64,000 nt of DNA from Bubalus kerabau (taxonomy: Eukaryota > Chordata > Mammalia > Artiodactyla > Bovidae). The position numbers were made by a program, and so were the translations under genes. Positions 13,160-26,364 of this stretch are shown piece by piece. Positions within the stretch are counted from its first letter, which is position 1. Each line of letters begins with the position of its first letter. Location of the stretch: contig NW_026577882.1 in NCBI RefSeq assembly GCF_029407905.1, forward strand, positions 3,782,001 through 3,846,000, read 5' to 3'. The notes below the pieces were generated by a model. It had not been told where the DNA came from and searched no databases. It saw only the letters and a list, made by a program, of their open reading frames with translations.

Positions 13160-14560
13160 GCGGTGCCGGGACCCTCGGTGTTCCCCTCGAGGGAACCCGG
13201 CGTGTTGGGGGACTTTTGGGGGTCGCAGGAAGGCTGTCAGGGACCGTTTCGCCCTTCAGGGCGGAACAGGGGACTTCCCTTGAGACGCCGTGGCGGGCAG
13301 GGGCCTCATCTTGCCAAGAGATGGGAACCACGTGGTTTTTCTCGAGTTGCGGCGGGATTCTCGAGTTACGACGGGGATCTCAGCCTTCCCCTTGGGTTGG
13401 CCCTGGGAAGCCCAATCTTCCCCTCGGGTTGCGAGGGAAGGCTGGGGGTTGCACTCGAGTCACTGCAGGGCCGAAGAGACCTCACCTAGGCGTGTGTCCG
13501 GGACCTAATATTCCTCTCCAGGGAAGGCAGGGATCTCGAGGTTGCATTCCAAGCTCCCCCGGGGAGTCAGGCCTCATCTCGAGGGGAAGCCAAGGACTCC
13601 GCTCTCCTCTCGAGTCGCGATGCGGGTCTCTGGTAGCCCCCTGAGTGGCCTCAAGTGAGTCCAGCCTCCTCTTTAGTTTGGAGACAGGACCCGGGATTGC
13701 TCTCCAGGCCATGCAGGAAAAGAAGGCCCTCTGCTCGCGAGGATGCGGTGTCTCAGGGGTTTCCACAAGCTGTGGCGCCCCTAGGGGTTTTCTCCCTATG
13801 CACGACGAGGATCTCAGGAAGCCTCTCGTGCGGCGCCAGGGAAGTCAGGTCTCCATGGGCGTGGCGAGGGGGAGCGCGTCATGGCTCTCGAGTCATGGGA
13901 GGGGACTAGGGCCTCGAGACGCGTTGAAGAAGGACTCTCGAGGTCTTTCTCGGGGGCCGGCAGGAGACCCTCGTTTCCCTCGCCTTCTGCCGGGGACCTT
14001 AGGGAACTTCCCAGGGTGCCTCTGAGAGGCGAGGGATCCTGTAGAGGTGGCGGGGCCTCTCGGGACTCCGCTGGGTCTGGCGCAACGAAAGAGGGCCTCA
14101 CCCGAGGGGAGGCAGGAAGCCCAGGCTTCCTCTCCGTTTCGGACTCCGACCGTAGGGTCCCTGCAGAGTTGGGACAGGAGAGTCAGGCCTCATCTTGTCT
14201 GAGGAAGGGAACCCCGCTTGCCTCTCGAGTTGTTCAGAGCGCCACAGGCCCCTCGTCGAGTTGTGTGTGGAACCCGCGGTTGTTTCCGGACGATGCACGG
14301 GGGTGTCAGTGCCGCTTCAGGCTGTGCCTTCACCCACAGGTTTGCCTTCGAAGAGGGGTCCGTCATCGGGTTCTTCTCAAGAGCAGACCGGGGAATCGGG
14401 CTCGTTCGGCATGTGGCACCACCCACGTGGCTCGTCTCGAATGTCCTCGTGTGACCGGCCTCCTCTTGAGGTGCGCCGGCAAGTCCGGAAACCCTTCCAG
14501 ACCACGCAGGGGAATCGCCTCTCCTGTCGCGATCAGGAGGGGAGAAGGGGCTCAGATGAA
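13160..14560. repeat. Satellite I monomer 10, HOR copy 1
   Basis: 1,401 bp, CpG-rich. Has private changes near 13,640 (CTGGTAGCC) and 13,750 that are absent from 31,963-33,366, the monomer at the equivalent position after copy 2. Confidence 0.85.
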
Positions 14561-15966
14561 GCGGTGCCGGCACCCTCGGTGTTCCACTCGAGGGAACCCG
14601 GCGTATCGGGGAACTTTTTGGGGTCGCATGAAGGCTGTCAGGTTCCGTTTCGCACTTCAGCGCGGAACAGGGGACTTCCCTTGAGACGCCGTCACGGGCA
14701 AGTGCCTCATCTTGCCAAGAGGTGGGAACCACGTGGTTTTTCTCGAGTTGCGGCGGGATTCTCATGTTACGACAGGGGATTACAGGCTTCCTCTTGTGTC
14801 GGCCCTGGGTAACCCAACCTTCTATTCTACTGTCGAGGGAAAGCTGGGGGTTGCGCTCGAGTCACTGCATGGTCAAAGAGACCTCATCTAGGCGTGTGTC
14901 CAGGACCTAATGCTCCTCTCCAGGGAAGACAAGGATCTCGGGGTTGCATCCCATGCTCCCCCGGGGAGTCAGGCCTCGCCTCTAGAGGAAGCAAAGGACT
15001 CCGCTCTCCTCCCGAGTCGCGACGCTGATATCTTTCTGCCCCCTGAGTGGCCTCAAGGGCGTCCAGCCTCCTCTTCACTTTTGAGAGAGGACTCCTGATT
15101 GCTCTCCAGGCCAGGCAGGAAAAGACGGCCCTCACCTCTCGAGGACGGTGGCATCTCAGGGGTTTCCTCGAGCTGCGGCACCCGTGAGGGTTTTCTCCCG
15201 AGGCACGACGAGGATCTCAGGGAGCCTCTCGTGCGGCGCCAGGGAAGTCATGTCTCCATGCACGTGGCGAGAAGGAGCGCGTCATTGTTCTCGAGTCATG
15301 GGAGGGGACTAGGGCCTCAAGACGCGTTGAAGAAGGACTCTCGATGTCTTTCTCGGGTTGCAGCGGGAAACCCTCGTTTCCCCCGACTTTTGTCGGGGAC
15401 CTGAGGGAACTTCCCAGGGTGCCTATGAGAGGTGAGGGTCGCTGTGGTGTTGGTGGGGCCTCTCGGGACTCCACTGGGTTTGTCGCAATGGAAGAGGGCC
15501 TCATCTCGAGTGGAGTCAGGAACCTCAGTCTTCCTCTCCAATTCTGACTCTGATCGTAGTGTCCCTGCAGAGTTGGGACAGGAGAGTCAGGCTATGTCTT
15601 TTCTGAGGAATGGAACTCCGCTTGCCTCTTGAGTTGTTCATGGGGTTTCAGGCCCCTTGTCAAACTGTTTGTGAAATCTGCAGGTTTTTCCAGACGATGC
15701 ATGGGGGTGTCAGTGACCCTTCGTTTTGTGTCTTCATCCACAGGGTTGCCTTCGAAGAGGTGTCTGGGCATCGTGTTCTTATGAAGAGCGGACTGGGAAA
15801 TCGGGGTCGTTCAGCATTGGGCACCACCCACGTGGCTAATCTCGAATTTCCTCGTGAACCCGGCCTCATCCTGAGGTGTTCCGCGAAGGTCATGAAACCC
15901 TTCCAGACAAAGCAGAGGATTCGACCCTCCTGTGGCGATCAGGAGGAGAGAAGTGGCTCAGATGAA
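14561..15966. repeat. Satellite I monomer 11, HOR copy 1
   Basis: 1,406 bp. Passes from the CpG-rich type on the left to the CpG-depleted type on the right. Confidence 0.85.
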
Positions 15967-17384
15967 GTGCTGCTGGGAACCTCGGTGTTTCCCTCAAGTG
16001 AGACAGGTATGTCGGGTAACTTTTGGGGTCGCATAACGCGTTCCAAATACCGTTTCTCTCTTCAAATTGGAACGTGGGACTTCTCTTGGGGTGCTCCAGC
16101 GGGCAAGGACCTCATCTTGGAATGACTGGGGAACCACTTGGTTTTTCTCTAGTTGCGGTGGGATATTTGAGTTACCATAGGGAATTCATGCTTCCTCTTG
16201 TGTTGGCCCACAAAAGTCTTATCTTCCATTCGAGATTCGAGGAAGAGCTGGAGGTGCGCTCTAGTCACTGAAGGCAAAAGAGACCCCACCAAGGCTTGTG
16301 TGCAGGACCTAATGTTCATGTCAAGGGGCGACAGGAATCTCGGGGTTGCATTCCAGACTCACCCTGGAGTCAGGCCTCGTCTCGAGGGGAAGCAAAGGAC
16401 TCTGCTCTCCTCTCGAGTCGGACGGGTATGTCTTGGAGCCCACTGAGTGGCTTAAAGGGAGTCAAACCTCCTCTGGTGTTTGGAGGGAGGACACGGGATT
16501 GCTCTCCAGGCAATGCAGGAAATGAAGGCCCACGTCTCCCGATGACTGGGGCGTCTCGTAGGTTTGCTCGAGCTGTGGCGCTAGTGTGGGGTTTCTCACG
16601 AAGTAAGACTGGGAGCTCAGTGAGCCTCTCATGTGGTGCCAGGGCAGTCAGGTCTCTATGCACGTGGTGAGAGGGAGCCCGTCATTGTTCTCGAGTCATG
16701 GTAGGGGAATTGGGCCTGAAAACGTGTTAAAGAAGGACTCTCGAGGTCTTTCTTGGGTTGAAGCAGGAAACCCTGGGTTCCATCGACTTGTGCCAGTGAC
16801 CTCAGGAAGCTTCTCAGCGTGCCTCTGAGAAGTCAGGGTCACTGTGGAGTTGGGAGGGGCCTCTCGGAACTCCACTGGGTTTGGTGCAATGGAAGAGGGC
16901 CTCATGACAAGTTGAGGCAGGAACCTCAGGGTTCATCTCCTGGCTTCGAATGCGCCGGATCTGACTCGGATCGCAGAGTCCCTGCAGAGCTGGGACAGGA
17001 GAGTCAGGCCTCGTCTTGTGTGGAGGAATGGAACTCCGCTTGACTCTCGCGTTGTTCATGGGGTGACAGGCCACTTGTGGATATGTATGTGGAACTTGCG
17101 GGTTTTTCTGGACGATGCACTGGGGTGTCACTGCCCCTTCGTGTTGTGCCTTGTTCCACAGGATTGCCTTCGAGTTGGGTTCTGCCATCGGGTTCTTATC
17201 AAGAGCGGACCAGGGAATCGGGGTCTTTTGGCATGCCGCACCACCCACGAGGCTATGTCTCGAATTTCCTCGTGAGACTGGCCTCATCTTGATGTGCGCC
17301 AGGAAGGTCGGGAACGCCTTCCAGACAAAGCAGGGGAATCGAACCTCCTGTCGCGATCAAGAGGGGAGAAGAGTCTCAGATGAA
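15967..17384. repeat. Satellite I monomer 12, HOR copy 1
   Basis: 1,418 bp, CpG-depleted. The extra bases lie near 16,935-16,965, where a short GGCTTCGAATGCGCCGG insertion follows the TCTCC tract. Confidence 0.85.
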
Positions 17385-18805
17385 GTGGTGCCGGGAACCT
17401 CGGTGTTCTCCTCAAGTGAGACTGGTATGTCGGGGAACTTTTGGGGTCGCATCAAGGGTTCCAAGTAACTTTTCGCTCTTCAATACGGAACGTGGGACTT
17501 CTCTTGAGACGCTGTAGTGGGCAAGGGCCTCATCTTTCGATGACGGGGGAACCACGTGGTTTTTCTTGAGTTGGGGCGGGATTCTTGAGTTACAACCGGG
17601 AATTCAGGCTTCCTCTTCAACTGGCCCAGGGAAGTCCAGTTTTCATTCGAATTGTGAGTTAGAACTGGGGATTGCTCTCGAGACACTGCAGGGCCAAATA
17701 GACCTCATCTAGGCTTGTGTCCAGGACCTAATGTTCCTCTGCTGGGGCGAAAGCGATCTCAGCATTGCATTCTCGACTCACCCGGGGAGTCAGGCCTCGT
17801 CTCGAGGGGAAGCCAAGGACACCGCTCTCCTGTCAAGTCGCGACGGGTATATCTTGGAGCTCACTGTGTGGCCTAAAATGAGTCAAGCCTCCTGTGGAGT
17901 TTGGAGAGAGGACTCAGGATTGCTCTCCAGGCCATACAGCAAAAGAAGGCCCTCATCTCGTGAGGACTGGGGCGTCTCGTGGGTATTCTCGAGCTGTGGC
18001 TCCAGTGTGGTGTTGCTCACGAGGTATAATGGGGAGCTCAGGGAGCCTCTCCTGTGGCGCCAGGGAAGTCAGGTTTCTATGCGCGTGGCTAGGGGGAGCG
18101 CGTCATTGCTCTCGAGTCATGGTAGGGGAATGGCACCTCAAGACGCGTTGAAGAAGGACTCTCGAGGTCTTTTACGGGTTGGGGCAGGAAACCCTTGGTT
18201 CCCTCGACTTGTACCGGTGATCTCAGGAAGGTCTAAGGGTGCCTCTGAGAAGTCAGGGATACTGTGCAGTTGGGAGGGGTCTCTCGGGACTCCACTGGGT
18301 TCGGTGCAATGGAAGAGGGCCTCATCTCGAGTGGAGGCAGGAAACTCATGTTTCCTCTCCTGACTTCCCCTGGGCCAGATCTGACTCGGATCGCAGTTTC
18401 GCTGCAGAGTTCGAACAGGAGAGTCAGGCCTCGTCTTGTGTGGAGGAATGGAACTCTGCTTGCCTCTCCAGTTGTTCACGGGGTGACAGGTCACTTCTCG
18501 AGCTGTGTGTGGTACCTGCGGGTTTCTCCGGACGATACCCAGGGGTGTCAGTGCCCCTAAGTGTTGTGCCTTCATCAAAAGGGTTATCTTCAAAGAGGTG
18601 TCCGGGCATCAGGATCTTATCAAGAGCGGACCGGGAAATCGGGGTCTTTTGGCATGTGTCACCATCCACGTGGCTATGTCTCGAATATCCTCGTGAGACC
18701 GGCCTCATCCTGAGATGCACCGGGAAAGGCGGGAACCCCTTCAAGACAAAACAGGGGAATCGACCCTCCTGTCGCGATCAGGAGGGGAGAAGGGGCCCAG
18801 ATGTA
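17385..18805. repeat. Satellite I monomer 13, HOR copy 1
   Basis: 1,421 bp, CpG-depleted. Has a short insertion near 18,360-18,380 (TTCCCCTGGGCCAG) at the same place as monomer 12, so the two share an ancestor. Ends at the HOR boundary. Confidence 0.85.
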
Positions 18806-20205
18806 GTGGTGCCAGGAACCTCGGTGTTCTCCTCGAGTCAGACTGGTGTGTCGAGGAACTTTTGAGGTCGCATCAAGGGTGCCAATACCGTTTCGCACTT
18901 CAAGACGGAACGTGGGACTTCTCTTGAGACGCTGTAGGGGGCAAGGGCCTCATCTTGGGATGACGGGGGAACCACGTGGCGTTTCTCGAGTTGTGGCGGG
19001 ATTCTCGAGTTTCGACGGGGAATACAGTCTTCCTCATGTGTTGGGCCAGGGAAGTCCTATCTTCCATTCGAGTTTAAAGGGAGAGCTGGGGATTGCTCTC
19101 GAGTCACTGCAGGGCAAAATAGACCTCATCTAGGCTTGTGTCCAGGACTTAATGTTCGTCCCTAGGGGCGACAGGGATCTTGGGGTTGCATACCAGACTC
19201 ACCCGGGGAATCAGGCCTCGTCTCGAGGGGAAGCAAAGAACTCCGCTGTCCTTTTGAGTCGCGATGGGTATCTCTTGGAGCCCACTGTGTGCCCTAAAGG
19301 GAGTCAAGCCTCCTGTGGTGTTTGGATAGAGGACTCGGGATTCCTCTCCAGGCCATGCAGGAAAAGAAGGCCCTCATCTCGCGATGATGGCGGCGTCTCG
19401 TGGGTTTTCTAGACTGCTGCGCTAGTGCCGGGTTTCTGACGAGGTACGAGAGGGAGCTCAGGGAGCCTCTCGTGTGGCGCCAGGGAAGTCAGGTCCCCAT
19501 GAGATGGCTAGGGGGAGCTCGTCATTGCTCTCAAGTCATGGAGGGTAATCGGGCCTCAAGACGGGTTGAAGAAGGACTCTCGAGGTCTTTCTCGGGTCAC
19601 TGCATAAAACCCAGGGTTCCCTTGACTTGTGCCTGCGACCTCAGGGAGCTTCTCAGAGTGCCTCTGAGAAGTCAGGGATACTGTGCAGTTTGGAGGGGCC
19701 TCTCGAGACTCCTCTGCATTTGGTGGAATGTAAGAGGGACTCATCTCGAGTTGAAGCAGGAACCTCAGTGTTCCTCTCCATTTCTGACTCAGATCGCAAG
19801 GTCCCTGCATGTTGGTACAGGAGAGTCAGGCCTCGTCTTTTCTGGAGGATGGGACTCCTCTTGCCTCTCGAGTTGTTCTCGAGGTGACAGGCCACTTGTC
19901 GAGCTGTGTGTGTAACCTGCCCGTTTTTCCGGATGATGCACAGGTGTGTTAGTGCCCCTTCGTGTTGTACCTTCATACTCAAGGCTGCCTTCCAAGAGGT
20001 GTCCGAGCATCGGATTCTTATCAAGAGCGGACCGGGAAATTGGAGTCTTTCAGCAAGTGGCACCACCCACAAAGCTACGTATCGAATTTCCCCATGAGAG
20101 CGGCCTCATCCTGAGTTGTGCAGGGAAGGTCGGGCCCCCTTGCAGACAAAGCAGGGGAATCGACCCACCGGTCACGATCAGGAGGGGAGAAGGGGCTTAA
20201 ATGAA
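18806..20205. repeat. Satellite I monomer 1', HOR copy 2
   Basis: 1,400 bp. By eye essentially identical to 3-1,402. Confidence 0.85.
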
Positions 20206-22042
20206 GTGGTGCCGGGAACCTCGGTGTTCCCCTTGAGTGAGACCGGCGTGTTGGGGGACGTTTGGGGTCGCATCAAGGGTGCCAAGTACCGTTTCGCATT
20301 TCAAGACGGAACCTGGGACATCTTTTGAAACGCTGTAGCGGGCAAGGGCCTCATCTTGCGATGACGGGAGAACCACGTGGTTTTGCTGGAGTTGCGGCGG
20401 GATTCTCGAGTTATGACCGGGAATTTAGGCTTCCTCTTGTTGGCCTTGAAATCCAATCTTCCATTCGGGTTGCGAGGGGGAGCTGGGGATTGCGCTAGAG
20501 TCACTGCAGGGCAAAAGAGACCTAATCTAGGCTTGTGTCCAGGATCTAACGTTGCTCTCCAGGGGCGACAGGGATCTCGGGTTTGCATTCCAGACTCATC
20601 CGGGGAGTCAGTTCTCACCTCGAGGGTAAGCAAAGAATTCCGCTCTCGTCTCGAGTCGCGATGGGTATCTCTTGGAGCCCACTGTGTGTACTAAAGGGAG
20701 TCAAGCCTCCTGTGGAGTTTGGAGAGAGGACTCGGGATTGGACTCCAGGCCATGCAGGAAAAGAAGGCCCTCATCTCGAGATGACGGTGGCGTCTCGTGG
20801 GTTTTCTCGAGCTGCGGCGCCAGTGTGGGGTGTCTCATGAAGTACCACGGGGATCTCAGGGAGCCTCTTGTGTGGCGCCAGGAAAATCCAGTATTCCATT
20901 CGAGTTGCAAGTTAGAACTGGGGATTGCTCTCCAGTCACTGCAGGGCAAAATAGACCTCATCTACGCTTGTGTCCAGGACCTAGTGTTCCACTACTGGGC
21001 CAACAGAGATCTCAGGGTTGCATTCTCGACTCACCCGGAGAGTCAGGCCTCGTCTTGAGGGGAAAAAAAGGACTCCGCTCTCCTGTCGAGTCGCGACGGG
21101 TATCTCTTGGAGCCCACTGCGTGGCGTAAAGGGAGTGAAGCCTCCTATGGAGTTTGGAGAGATGACTCGGGATTGTTTTCCTGGCCATGCAGGAAAAAAG
21201 GCCCTCATCTCGCGATGACGGGGGCATCTCGTGGGTTTTCTCCAGCTGCGGCGCCAGTATCAGATTTCTCACGAGGTACAACAGGGAGCTCAGAGAGCCT
21301 CTCGTGTGGTGCTAGGGACGTCAGGTCTCCGGGCGTGTGGTGAAGGGGAGTGCGTGATTGCTCTCGAGTCATAGTAGGCGAATCGGGCCTCAAGACGCAT
21401 TGAAGAAAGACTCTTGAGGTCTTTCTCGGGTTGCGGCAGGGAACCCTGGGTTCCCTCGATTTGTGTCGGTGACCTCAGGCAACTTCTAAGGGTGCCTCTG
21501 AGAAGTCAGGGACACTGTGGATTTGGGAGGGGCCCTTCGTTACTCAACTGGGTTTGGTGCAATCGAAGAGGGCCTCATCTCGAATGGAGGCAGGAGCGTC
21601 AGGGGTCCTCTCCATTTCTGACTAGGGTCGCAGGGTACCTGCAGAGTATGGACAAGAGAGTCACGCCTCGTCTTCTGTGGAGGAATGGATTTCCCCTTGC
21701 CTTTAGAGTTGTTCACGGAGTGACAGGCCACTTGTTGAGCTGAGTGTGGAACCTGCGGGGTTTTCCGGACGATGCACGGGGGTGTCAGTGCCCCTTCGTG
21801 TTGTGCCTTTATCCACAGGGTTGCCTTCAAAGAGGTTTCCGGGCATCGGGTTCTTTTCAAGAGCGTACCGGAAAATTGGGGTCTTTCAGCATGTGGTACC
21901 ACCCACGAGGCTACGTCTCGAATTTCCTCGGGATACCGGCCTCATCCTGAGGTGCGCCGGGAAGGTCGGGAACCCCTTGCAGACAAAGCAGGGGAATCGA
22001 CCCACCGCTCGCGATCAGAAGGGGAGAAGGGGCTCAGATGAA
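20206..22042. repeat. Satellite I monomer 2', HOR copy 2 (1,837 bp)
   Basis: Reproduces the ~435-bp internal duplication of monomer 2. A small cluster of differences lies near 21,296-21,341. Confidence 0.85.
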
Positions 22043-23441
22043 GTGGTGCCGGGAAGCTCGGTGGTCCCCTCGAGTGAGACCGGTATGTCACGGCACTTTT
22101 GAGGTCGCATCAAGGCTGCCAAGTACAGTTTCGCACTTCAAGACGGAACGTGGGAATTCTCTGGAGATGCTCTAGCGGGCAAGGGCCTCATATTGCGATG
22201 ACGAGGGAAACACGTGGTTTTTCTCGAGTTGAGGCGGGATTCTCGAGTTACAACGGGGAATTCAGGCTTCCTCTTGTGTTGGCCCAGGAAGTCCAATCTT
22301 CCATTCAACTTGTCAGAGAGAGCTGGGGGTTGCTCTCGAGTCACTTCAGGGCAAAGAGTCCTCATCTAGGCTTGGGTCCAGGACGTAATGTTCCTCTCCA
22401 GGGGCGACAGGGATATCGGGGTCGCATTCCAGTCTCACCCGGTGGGTCACGCCTCGTCTCGAGTGGAAGAAAAGGACTCCACTATCCTCTCGAGTCGCGA
22501 CACGTAACTCTTGGAGCCCAATGAGTGGCCTAAAGGGAGTCAAGAGTCCTGTGTAGCTTCGACAGAAGGTTCACGCTTGATCTGCATACCATGCAGTTAA
22601 AGATGGCCCTCCTCTCGAGATGATGGGGGCGTCTCATGGGTTTTCTCGAGCTGCGGCGCCAGTGTGGGGTTTCTCACGAGATATGATGGGGAGTTCAGGG
22701 AGCCTCTTGTGCAGCGCCAGAGAAGCCTGACTCCATGCGTGTGGCCAGGCAGATCGCGTCATTGCTCTCGAGTCATGGGAGGGACTAGGGCCTCAAGAGG
22801 CATTTAAGAAGGACTCTCAAGGTCTTTCTTGGGTTGGGGCGGGAAACACTCGTTTCCCTCGACCTCTACAGGGGACCTTAGGGAACTTCCCAGGTGCCTC
22901 TGAGAGGTGAGGGATACTGAGGAGTTAGAGGGGCCTCTCGGGACTCCACTAGGTTTGACGAAATGAAAGAGGGCCTCATCTCGATTGGAGGCAGGAACCT
23001 CAGGCTTCCTCTCCATTTCTGACTCCGACCGCAGGGTCCCTGCAGAGTTGGGACAGGAGAGTCAGGCCTCGTCTTGTCTGAGTAACGGAACTCTGCTTGC
23101 CTCTCGAGTCGTTCAGGGGGTCTCAGGGCCCTTGACAAGCTGTGTGTGGAACCTGCGGGTGTTTCCAGAAGATGCATGGGGGTGTCAGTGCCCCTTCGTT
23201 TTGTGCCTTCCCCCACAGGGTTGCCTTCAAAGAGGTGTCTGGGCATCGGGTTCATTTCAAGAGCGGACCGGGAAATCGGGGTCATTCGGCATGTGGCACC
23301 AACCACGTGGCTCATCTCGAATTTCCTCATGAGACCAGCATCATCCTGAGGTGCGCCAGGAAGGCCGGGAACCCCTTCCACACAAAGTAGGGGAATCGAT
23401 TCTCCTGTCGCGATCAGGAGGGGAGATGGGGCTCAGATGAA
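22043..23441. repeat. Satellite I monomer 3', HOR copy 2
   Basis: 1,399 bp. Keeps the TTCGACAGAAGG signature of monomer 3 (22,558). Single-base differences at ~22,470, ~22,498 and ~23,240. Confidence 0.85.
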
Positions 23442-24843
23442 GTGGTGCCGGGACCCTCGGTGTTCCACTCGAGGGAACCCGGCGTTTCAGGGAACTTTAG
23501 GTGTCGCATCAAGGGAGCCAAGTACCGTTTCCCACTTCAGGACGGAACATGGGACTTCTCTGGAGACGCTGTAGCGGGCAAGGGCCTCATCCTGTGAAGA
23601 CGTTGGAACCACGTCGTTTTTCTTGAGTTGCATCGGGATTCTCGAAAACGACAGGAATTTCAGGTCTCTCTTGGGTTGGCCCTGGGAAGCCCAATCTTCA
23701 ATTCGAGTTGCGATGGAAAGCTGGGGGTTCTGCTCGAGTCACTACAGGGCCAAAGAGACCTCATCGAGGCGTGTGTCCAGGACCTAATATTCCTCTCAAG
23801 GGAAGACAGGGATCCAGGGTTTCCATTCCGGACTCCCCCGGGGAGTCAGGACTCGCCTGGAGGGGAAGCAAAGGACTCCGCTTTCCTCTCAAGTCGCGAC
23901 ACGGATCTCTTGGAGCCCACTGAGTGGACTCAAGGGTGTCGAGCCTCCTCTTCAGTTTGGAGAGAGGACTCGGGATTGCTCTCCAGGCCAGGCAGGAAAA
24001 GAAGGCCCTCATCTCGCGATGACGGGGGCGTCTCATGGGTTTCCTCAGGCTGCGGCGCCCATGGGGGTTTTCTCACGAGGCACGACGAGGACCTCAGGGA
24101 GCCTCTCGTGCGGCGCCAGGGAAGTCAGGTCTCCATGCGCATGGCGAGGGGGAGCTGGTCATCACTCTCGAGTCATGGGAAGCGGCTAGGTCCTCAAGAG
24201 GCGTTGAAGAAGGACTCTCGAGGTCTTTCTTGGGTTGCGGCGGGAAACCCTCGTTTCCCTCGACTTCTGCAGCGGACCTTAGGGAACTTCCCACGGTGCC
24301 TCTGAGAGGTGAGGGATGCTGTGTAGTTGGCAGGGCCTCTCGGGACTCTGCTGGGTTCGGCGCAATGGAAGAGGGCCTCATCTCGAGGGGAGGCAGGAAC
24401 CTCAGGCTTCCTCTCGGTTTCGGACTCTGACTGCACGGTCCCTGCAGTGTTGGGACAGGAGAGTCATGCCTCGTCTTGTCTGAGGAATGGAATTCTGGTT
24501 ACCTCTCGAGTTGTTCCGGGAGTCTCAGGCCCCTTGTCGAGCTGTGTGTAGACCCTGCGGGTTTTTCCGGATGATGCACGGGGGTGTCAGTGCCCCTTCG
24601 TGTTGTGCCTTCACCCACAGGGTTGCCTTCGAAGAGGTGTCCGGGCATCGGGTTCTTATCAAGAGCGGACCGGAAAATCGGGGTCGTTCGGCACGTGGCA
24701 CCTCACACGTGGCTAGTCTCGAATTTCCTCCTGAGACCGGCCTCATCCTGAGGTGCGCCAGGAAGGCCGGGAACCCCTTCCAGACAAAGCAGGGGAATCG
24801 ACTCTCCTGTCGCGATCAGGAGGGGAGAAGGGGCTCAGATGAA
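23442..24843. repeat. Satellite I monomer 4', HOR copy 2
   Basis: 1,402 bp. Differs from monomer 4 at isolated sites near 23,558, 23,830, 24,022 and 24,053. Confidence 0.85.
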
Positions 24844-26364
24844 GTGGTGCCGGGACCCTCGGTGTTCCCCTCGAGGGAACCCAGCGTGTCGGGGAACTTT
24901 TGCGGTCGCATCAAGGGTGTCAAGTACCGTTTCGCACTTAAGGACGGAATATGGGACTTCCCTGGAGACACCAGGAACTTCGGTGTTCCCTTGGAGTGAG
25001 ACCGGTATGTTGGGGAACTTTGGGGTCGCATCAAGGGTGCCAAGTAGCATTTCGAACTTTAAGATGGAACGTGGGACTTCTCTTGAGACTCTAGCTGGCA
25101 AGGGCCTCATATTGCAATGAAGGGGGAACCACATGGTTTTTAAGACTTGAGGCTGAATTCTCGAATTACGATGGGAAATTCAGACTTCCTCTTGTGTTGA
25201 CCGTGGGAAGACCAATCTTCCATTCAAATTGTGAGGGAGAGATGGAGGTTGCTCTCGAGTCACTGTAGGGCAAAATAGACCTCATCTAGGCTTGTGTCTA
25301 GGACAAAATGTTCCACTCCAGGGGCGACAGGGATCTCGGGGTTGCATTCCAAACTCACCCGGGGAGTCAGGCCTCGTCTCCAGGGAAGCAAAGGACTCCG
25401 CTCTCCTCTCGAGTCGCACCGGGTATTTCTTGGACCCAACTGAGTGGCCTAAAGGGAGTCAATACTCCTGTGAAGTTTGGAGAGAGGACCAGGAATTGCT
25501 CTCCAGGTCAGGCAGGAAAAGAAGGCCCCCATCTCTCCTTGACGGGGGCATCTTGTGGTTTTTCTCAAACTGCGGCGCCAGTGTGGGTTTTCTCACGAGG
25601 TACGATGGGGTACTCAGGGAGCCTCTTGTGTGGTACTAGGGAAGTCAGTTTTCCTGCTTGTGGCGAGGGGAGCGCGTCCTTGCTCTGGAGTCATGGTAGG
25701 GGAATCGGGCATCAAGAGACGTTGAAAAAGGACTCTCCAAGTCTTTCTCGGGTTACTTCAGGAAACTCTGGGTTCCCTCGACTTGTGCCAGTGACCTCAG
25801 GTAGCTTCTCACGGAGCCTCTGAGAATTCAGGGATACTGTGGTGTTGGGAGGGGCCTCTCGGGACACCACTGAGTTTGGTTCAATGGAAGAGGGCCTCTT
25901 CTCTAGTTGAGGCAGGAACCTCAGGGTTCCTCTCCATTTCTGACTCCAATTGCAGGGTCCCTGAAGAGTTGGGACAGGAGAGTAAGGCCTCGTCTTGTGT
26001 GAAGGAATGCAACTTCACTTGCCTCTCGAGTTGTTCACGAGGTGACAGTCCACATTTGGAGCTGTGAGTGGAATCTGCGGGTTTTTCCAGACGATGCATG
26101 GGGATGTCAGTTTCCCTTCGTGTTGTGCCTTCATCCACAGGGTTGCCTTCGAAGAGATGTCCGGGCGTCAGGTTCTTATCTAGAGTGGACCGGGAATTCG
26201 GGATCTTTCAGCATATGGCACCAACCATGAGGCTACTTTTCGAATTTCCTCATGAGACCGGCCTCATCCGGAGGTTCGCGGGGAACGTCGGGAACTCCTT
26301 GCAGACAAAACATGGAAATCGACCCTTCTGTCGCGATCAGGAGGGGTGAAGGGGCTCACAGGAA
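24844..26364. repeat. Satellite I monomer 5', HOR copy 2 (1,521 bp)
   Basis: Reproduces the 121-bp internal duplication of monomer 5 at ~24,850 and ~24,971. Confidence 0.85.

Larger units (their letters stand above)
1..18803. repeat. 18,803-bp higher-order repeat, copy 1 (13 satellite I monomers)
   Basis: Position 1 of the window corresponds to position 18,804, and anchors repeat at exactly +18,803 through most of the next 12.6 kb. The 13 monomers have lengths 1400, 1837, 1399, 1402, 1521, 1413, 1403, 1405, 1377, 1401, 1406, 1418 and 1421 bp. The uneven lengths make a barcode that is reproduced in copy 2, so this is a true multimeric repeat and not a chance alignment of similar monomers. Confidence 0.9.
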